Shown one piece after another: positions 61,146 through 64,000 of a stretch of DNA of 64,000 bases; the first letter of the stretch is position 1; each line of letters opens with the position of its first letter. The notes beneath the pieces were generated by a model. That model saw only the letters and a program-made list of their open reading frames with translations. It was not told where the DNA came from and did no database searches. This DNA is from Fibrobacter sp. UBA4297 (GTDB lineage: Bacteria > Fibrobacterota > Fibrobacteria > Fibrobacterales > Fibrobacteraceae): NCBI RefSeq assembly GCF_002394865.1, contig NZ_DGUZ01000019.1, positions 210,514-274,513 of the forward strand, read 5' to 3'. The translations under genes were made by a program, and so were the position numbers.

Positions 61146-63713
61146 CTATTTCACTACAAATTCCGTTCCATCGTAGTCCACGACGGCGGGCTTTGCCGCA
61201 CTCACGGTTCCCGAGAGTATCGCGTGGCTCAGCGGACGTTCAATGTTGCGTTCGATGTAACGCTGGATCGGACGTGCACCGAATTCCGGCTGGTAAGCAC
61301 CTTCCGCAATTGCATCAAGTGCCGCATCCGAAAGTGTAAGCACCAAGTCCTGACGGGCAGCGCGGTTCGCCAAATCCGCAAATTTGAGTTTCACGATTTC
61401 GCGAATCTGCTTCTTCGAGAGGCTCTGGAACACAAGTACTTCGTCCAAGCGGTTCAAGAATTCCGGGCGGAAGAACGCATGCAAGTCAGCTTCGACATCC
61501 GCAAGCGCAACCTGCGGCGGTTCACCGTTCTTGGCACTAGCCGCACTCAAGCGGAACTTCTCGGCACCCAAGTTCGAGGTCATCAAAATCAAGGTGTTCT
61601 TGAAGTTCACCGTACGACCCTTGCCATCCGTCAAACGACCGTCATCGAGCACCTGCAACAGCGTATTGAACACGTCCGGGTGCGCCTTCTCGATTTCATC
61701 GAGCAAAATCACGCAGTACGGATGCGTACGCACAGCTTCGGTCAGCTGGCCACCTTCTTCGTAGCCCACATATCCCGGAGGAGCACCGATCAAACGGCTA
61801 ACGCTATGCTTTTCCATGTATTCGCTCATGTCAATACGGACAAGCGCATTTTCGCTATCGAAAAGTTCCACAGCCAAAGCCTTTGCAAGTTCCGTCTTAC
61901 CCACGCCCGTCGGGCCCAAGAAGAGGAAACTTCCAATCGGCGCATTTTCGCGAGAGAGCCCGCTACGGTTACGCAAAATGGCTTCGGACACGGCTTCGAC
62001 AGCTTCGTCCTGGCCAATCACGCGAGCATGCAAACGTTCGTCCAAGTGCAACAACTTTGCCTTTTCGCCTTCGCAAAGTTTTGTCACCGGAATGCCCGTC
62101 CAACGGCTCACCACAAGGGCAATCGTATCTTCGGTCACTTCTTCGCTCAAGCCGCCTTCTTCGGCACTCTTGCGGAGCGCTTCGGTCTTTTGAGCCAATT
62201 CCTTCTCAATGTTCACAATCTTGTTGTACTTGAGTTCAGCAGCGCGGTTCAAGTCGTAACGGGCTTCCGCCTGTTCCATCTCGTCCTTTGCCGCCTTCAA
62301 GGATTTCTTCAAGTCCTGTACTTCGGCAAATGCGGCACGGCGGTCCTGCCAACGTTCCTGCATCTGCTTGACGGCAGCATCAGTCACAGCAAGGTCTTCA
62401 CGGAGTTCTTTCAAGCGCTTGACACTCGCTTCATCCGTTTCCTTCGAAAGCGCCTGCTCCTCGATTTTCATCTGGAGTTCCTTACGCTGCAAGGTATCGA
62501 GCGCTTCCGGGACGGTATCCATCTGCGTTTTCACAAGGCTTGCTGCCTCGTCGATCAAGTCAATTGCCTTGTCCGGCAAGAACCTATCACTGATGTAACG
62601 GTTCGAAAGCTTCACAGCCGCCACGAGTGCGTTGTCGTGCAGACGCACGCCGTGGTGCGCATCAAAGCCATCCTTAATGCCACGCAAAATCGAAATCGCT
62701 TCGTCTTCGCTCGGCTCAGAGACCTGCACCGGCTGGAAACGACGTTCCAAAGCGGAATCCTTTTCAATGTACTTGCGGTATTCCTGAGTCGTCGTCGCAC
62801 CAATGCAATGGAGTTCGCCACGAGCAAGTTTAGGCTTGAGCATATTGCCCAAGTCCATGGAGCCTTCGGTCTTGCCCGCTCCCACAATGTTGTGGAGTTC
62901 ATCAATGAACATGAGCGTGTTGCCATCTTCTTCGATAGCGTCAATCACGCTTTTGAGCCTTTCTTCAAAGTCACCGCGGTATTTTGCACCCGCCATCAAC
63001 GCAGACAAATCAAGCGCAAAAAGCTTTTTGCCCTTCAACGCATCCGGCACGTCGCCGCGGTAAATACGTTCGGCAAGGCCTTCGACAATAGCCGTCTTAC
63101 CCACGCCCGGTTCACCGACCAAGCACGGATTGTTCTTTGTCTTACGGCTCAAAATCAAAATCACACGGCGGATTTCTTCTTCACGGCCAATCACCGGCGA
63201 GAGTTTTCCATCTGCCGCCATTTCCACGAGTTCACGACCATAAAGCTTTAGCGGAGACTGTTCTTCGGCATTTGCGGCACCCGCAAACGGATCCGAAAGC
63301 CAGGTTTCCACCACTTCGGTCGAGCCTAGCGCATCTTCAAAAACTTTCGCCAGTCCACGGTCGCCCGAGAACTTCATCAACGCCACGAGCAAATCGCCTG
63401 GCGTCACCATACGGCTGACCTGACGGGCCGCCTGCACAGCGGCACGCAAAATGCGGTTCAAGTCGCTATCCGGTTCCACATCCGGGTTTACGCCTTCCAT
63501 GCGCGGAATTTTCTGCACAAAAGGCTCTAAACGGCCACGGAGGTCCGAGGTCTTCACCCCTTTAGATTTATAGAGTTTCTTCAGGGTTGCATCAGGACCT
63601 TCAACAAGACCAACGGCCAAATGAGCCGCACCCAGGTAAGAGTGCGAACAGCGGTCGCGCAAGCTCTGCGCCTTGGCCAAGACCTTTTCTGCATCGTTAG
63701 TAAAATCTGACAT
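61146..63713 (-). CDS. clpB: ATP-dependent chaperone ClpB
   Basis: 855 residues. Hexameric disaggregase working with DnaK. N-domain (1-140), first AAA+ (GEPGVGKT; IDELHNIVG), coiled-coil middle domain about 390-520, second AAA+ (GPTGVGKTELAKALA; ILLDEIEKAHPDVF) and ClpB-type C-terminus. The first dozens of residues are divergent from E. coli. Start ATG 63713 with GAAGG, 7 bases spacing; the frame is open further but lacks the conserved N-domain there. A sigma-54 promoter lies 35 bases upstream. Confidence 0.95.
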   Translation of the reverse strand: MSDFTNDAEKVLAKAQSLRDRCSHSYLGAAHLAVGLVEGPDATLKKLYKSKGVKTSDLRGRLEPFVQKIPRMEGVNPDVEPDSDLNRILRAAVQAARQVSRMVTPGDLLVALMKFSGDRGLAKVFEDALGSTEVVETWLSDPFAGAANAEEQSPLKLYGRELVEMAADGKLSPVIGREEEIRRVILILSRKTKNNPCLVGEPGVGKTAIVEGLAERIYRGDVPDALKGKKLFALDLSALMAGAKYRGDFEERLKSVIDAIEEDGNTLMFIDELHNIVGAGKTEGSMDLGNMLKPKLARGELHCIGATTTQEYRKYIEKDSALERRFQPVQVSEPSEDEAISILRGIKDGFDAHHGVRLHDNALVAAVKLSNRYISDRFLPDKAIDLIDEAASLVKTQMDTVPEALDTLQRKELQMKIEEQALSKETDEASVKRLKELREDLAVTDAAVKQMQERWQDRRAAFAEVQDLKKSLKAAKDEMEQAEARYDLNRAAELKYNKIVNIEKELAQKTEALRKSAEEGGLSEEVTEDTIALVVSRWTGIPVTKLCEGEKAKLLHLDERLHARVIGQDEAVEAVSEAILRNRSGLSRENAPIGSFLFLGPTGVGKTELAKALAVELFDSENALVRIDMSEYMEKHSVSRLIGAPPGYVGYEEGGQLTEAVRTHPYCVILLDEIEKAHPDVFNTLLQVLDDGRLTDGKGRTVNFKNTLILMTSNLGAEKFRLSAASAKNGEPPQVALADVEADLHAFFRPEFLNRLDEVLVFQSLSKKQIREIVKLKFADLANRAARQDLVLTLSDAALDAIAEGAYQPEFGARPIQRYIERNIERPLSHAILSGTVSAAKPAVVDYDGTEFVVK

Positions 63714-63747
63714 AATAGACCTTCTTTCTTTTTTACGCCTTACCCTA

Positions 63748-63764
63748 TGCAAATGGCGTGCCAA
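63748..63764 (-). promoter_or_regulatory. Perfect sigma-54 (-24/-12) promoter for clpB
   Basis: On the minus strand TTGGCACGCCATTTGCA matches YTGGCACGNNNNTTGCW at every defined position, with the required 10 bases between GG and GC. Predicted start about 63737, leaving a 24-base leader with the GAAGG ribosome site before ATG 63713. Confidence 0.85.
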
Positions 63765-63804
63765 AAGTCCCCTAGCTCCCCAAAATTGCGTTTTTCAGCA
63801 AAAA

Positions 63805-63897
63805 AACGGCATTTTAGGCCGTTCCGAAGCCCCACCCTATTCAAAAAACAACATGCCAGCGTTTCAAAAGCAACGATTCAGAGGATTTTTTTGAAAC
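63805..63897. promoter_or_regulatory. Inverted repeats upstream of the clpB promoter (possible enhancer sites)
   Basis: AACGGC-N7-GCCGTT (63805-63823) and GTTTCAAAA-N19-TTTTGAAAC (63861-63869 with 63889-63897), centred about 75 and 140 bases before the predicted start, a normal range for a bacterial enhancer-binding protein. The rest of 63898-64000 shows no gene; its last bases carry CCCTACAGCCTGACG, weakly like the repeat flank at 27061. Confidence 0.45.
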
Positions 63898-64000
63898 AGC
63901 CTGAAGGCGCCCCAAAGCCGCATGGTTCGACAAGCCACCAACCTTAGCGGAAATATTCTTACACACTCATCACAGCAGCCCTACAGCCTGACGGTTTCGT

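Noticed and set aside
61224..63251. Long + strand open frame antisense to clpB
   Set aside because: Shadow of ClpB codon bias; no recognisable protein features.

Overview
The window looks like a chromosomal segment of a Fibrobacter-type bacterium (phylum Fibrobacterota, a gut fibre degrader). The signs are a fibro-slime domain lipoprotein, a GH74 xyloglucanase and a CE6 acetylxylan esterase with Ser-rich linkers and type IX-like C-terminal domains, many Ser-rich or plain lipoproteins and beta-barrel proteins, and a PorV/PorQ-like outer-membrane protein. I see no prophage, insertion sequence or CRISPR array. The taxonomic call is inference from gene content.

Layout. 1-3.1 kb: two abutting paralogous diguanylate cyclases (the first cut by the window edge), then a very small transcription unit with a perfect TTGACA-N17-TATATT promoter. 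3-9 kb: an aminotransferase, a PotD-like binding protein, a beta-barrel protein, exonuclease III, a lipoprotein and an MBL-fold hydrolase. 9-13 kb: trmB, recN and a CDP-alcohol phosphatidyltransferase. 13-16 kb: an initiator tRNA, mqnE (futalosine menaquinone pathway), rfbD and a polytopic membrane protein. 16-23 kb: polysaccharide and surface genes (histidine-phosphatase lipoprotein, GH74, trmO, CE6, lipoprotein). 23-28 kb: a MoxR / DUF58 / transglutaminase cluster. 28-30 kb: a lipoprotein, ArnA-like decarboxylase and GT2 operon. 30-36 kb: a large SNF2 helicase, a NimA-like flavoprotein and an unknown exported protein. 36-43 kb: the classical rimP-nusA-infB-rbfA-truB-ribF operon on the minus strand, with a structured leader. 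43-50 kb: the fibro-slime lipoprotein, a small membrane protein, and an envelope operon (STAS, degenerate M23, lipoprotein, Nudix) downstream of the PorV/Q-like gene. 50-58 kb: a Xer recombinase, beta-barrel and lipoprotein genes, DUF4416, a metzincin lipoprotein and comEC. 58-64 kb: the hisC-hisN pair, a beta-barrel protein and clpB.

Most notable sequence-level observations: (i) a recurring promoter design in which a TATATT-like -10 box lies 5-8 bases before the start codon with no Shine-Dalgarno, suggesting leaderless mRNAs, including a probable 36-codon gene at 2771; (ii) a perfect sigma-54 promoter ahead of clpB with inverted repeats upstream; (iii) a three-way-junction RNA leader ahead of rimP; (iv) a dispersed repeat found intergenically near 9.2 kb and inserted in frame inside truB; (v) three successive long inverted repeats with shared arms at 16.3-16.5 kb; (vi) two families of intergenic elements built of short repeats in inverted arms. 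No single multi-gene system in the window is clearly new; the novelty is mainly in the non-coding layer.
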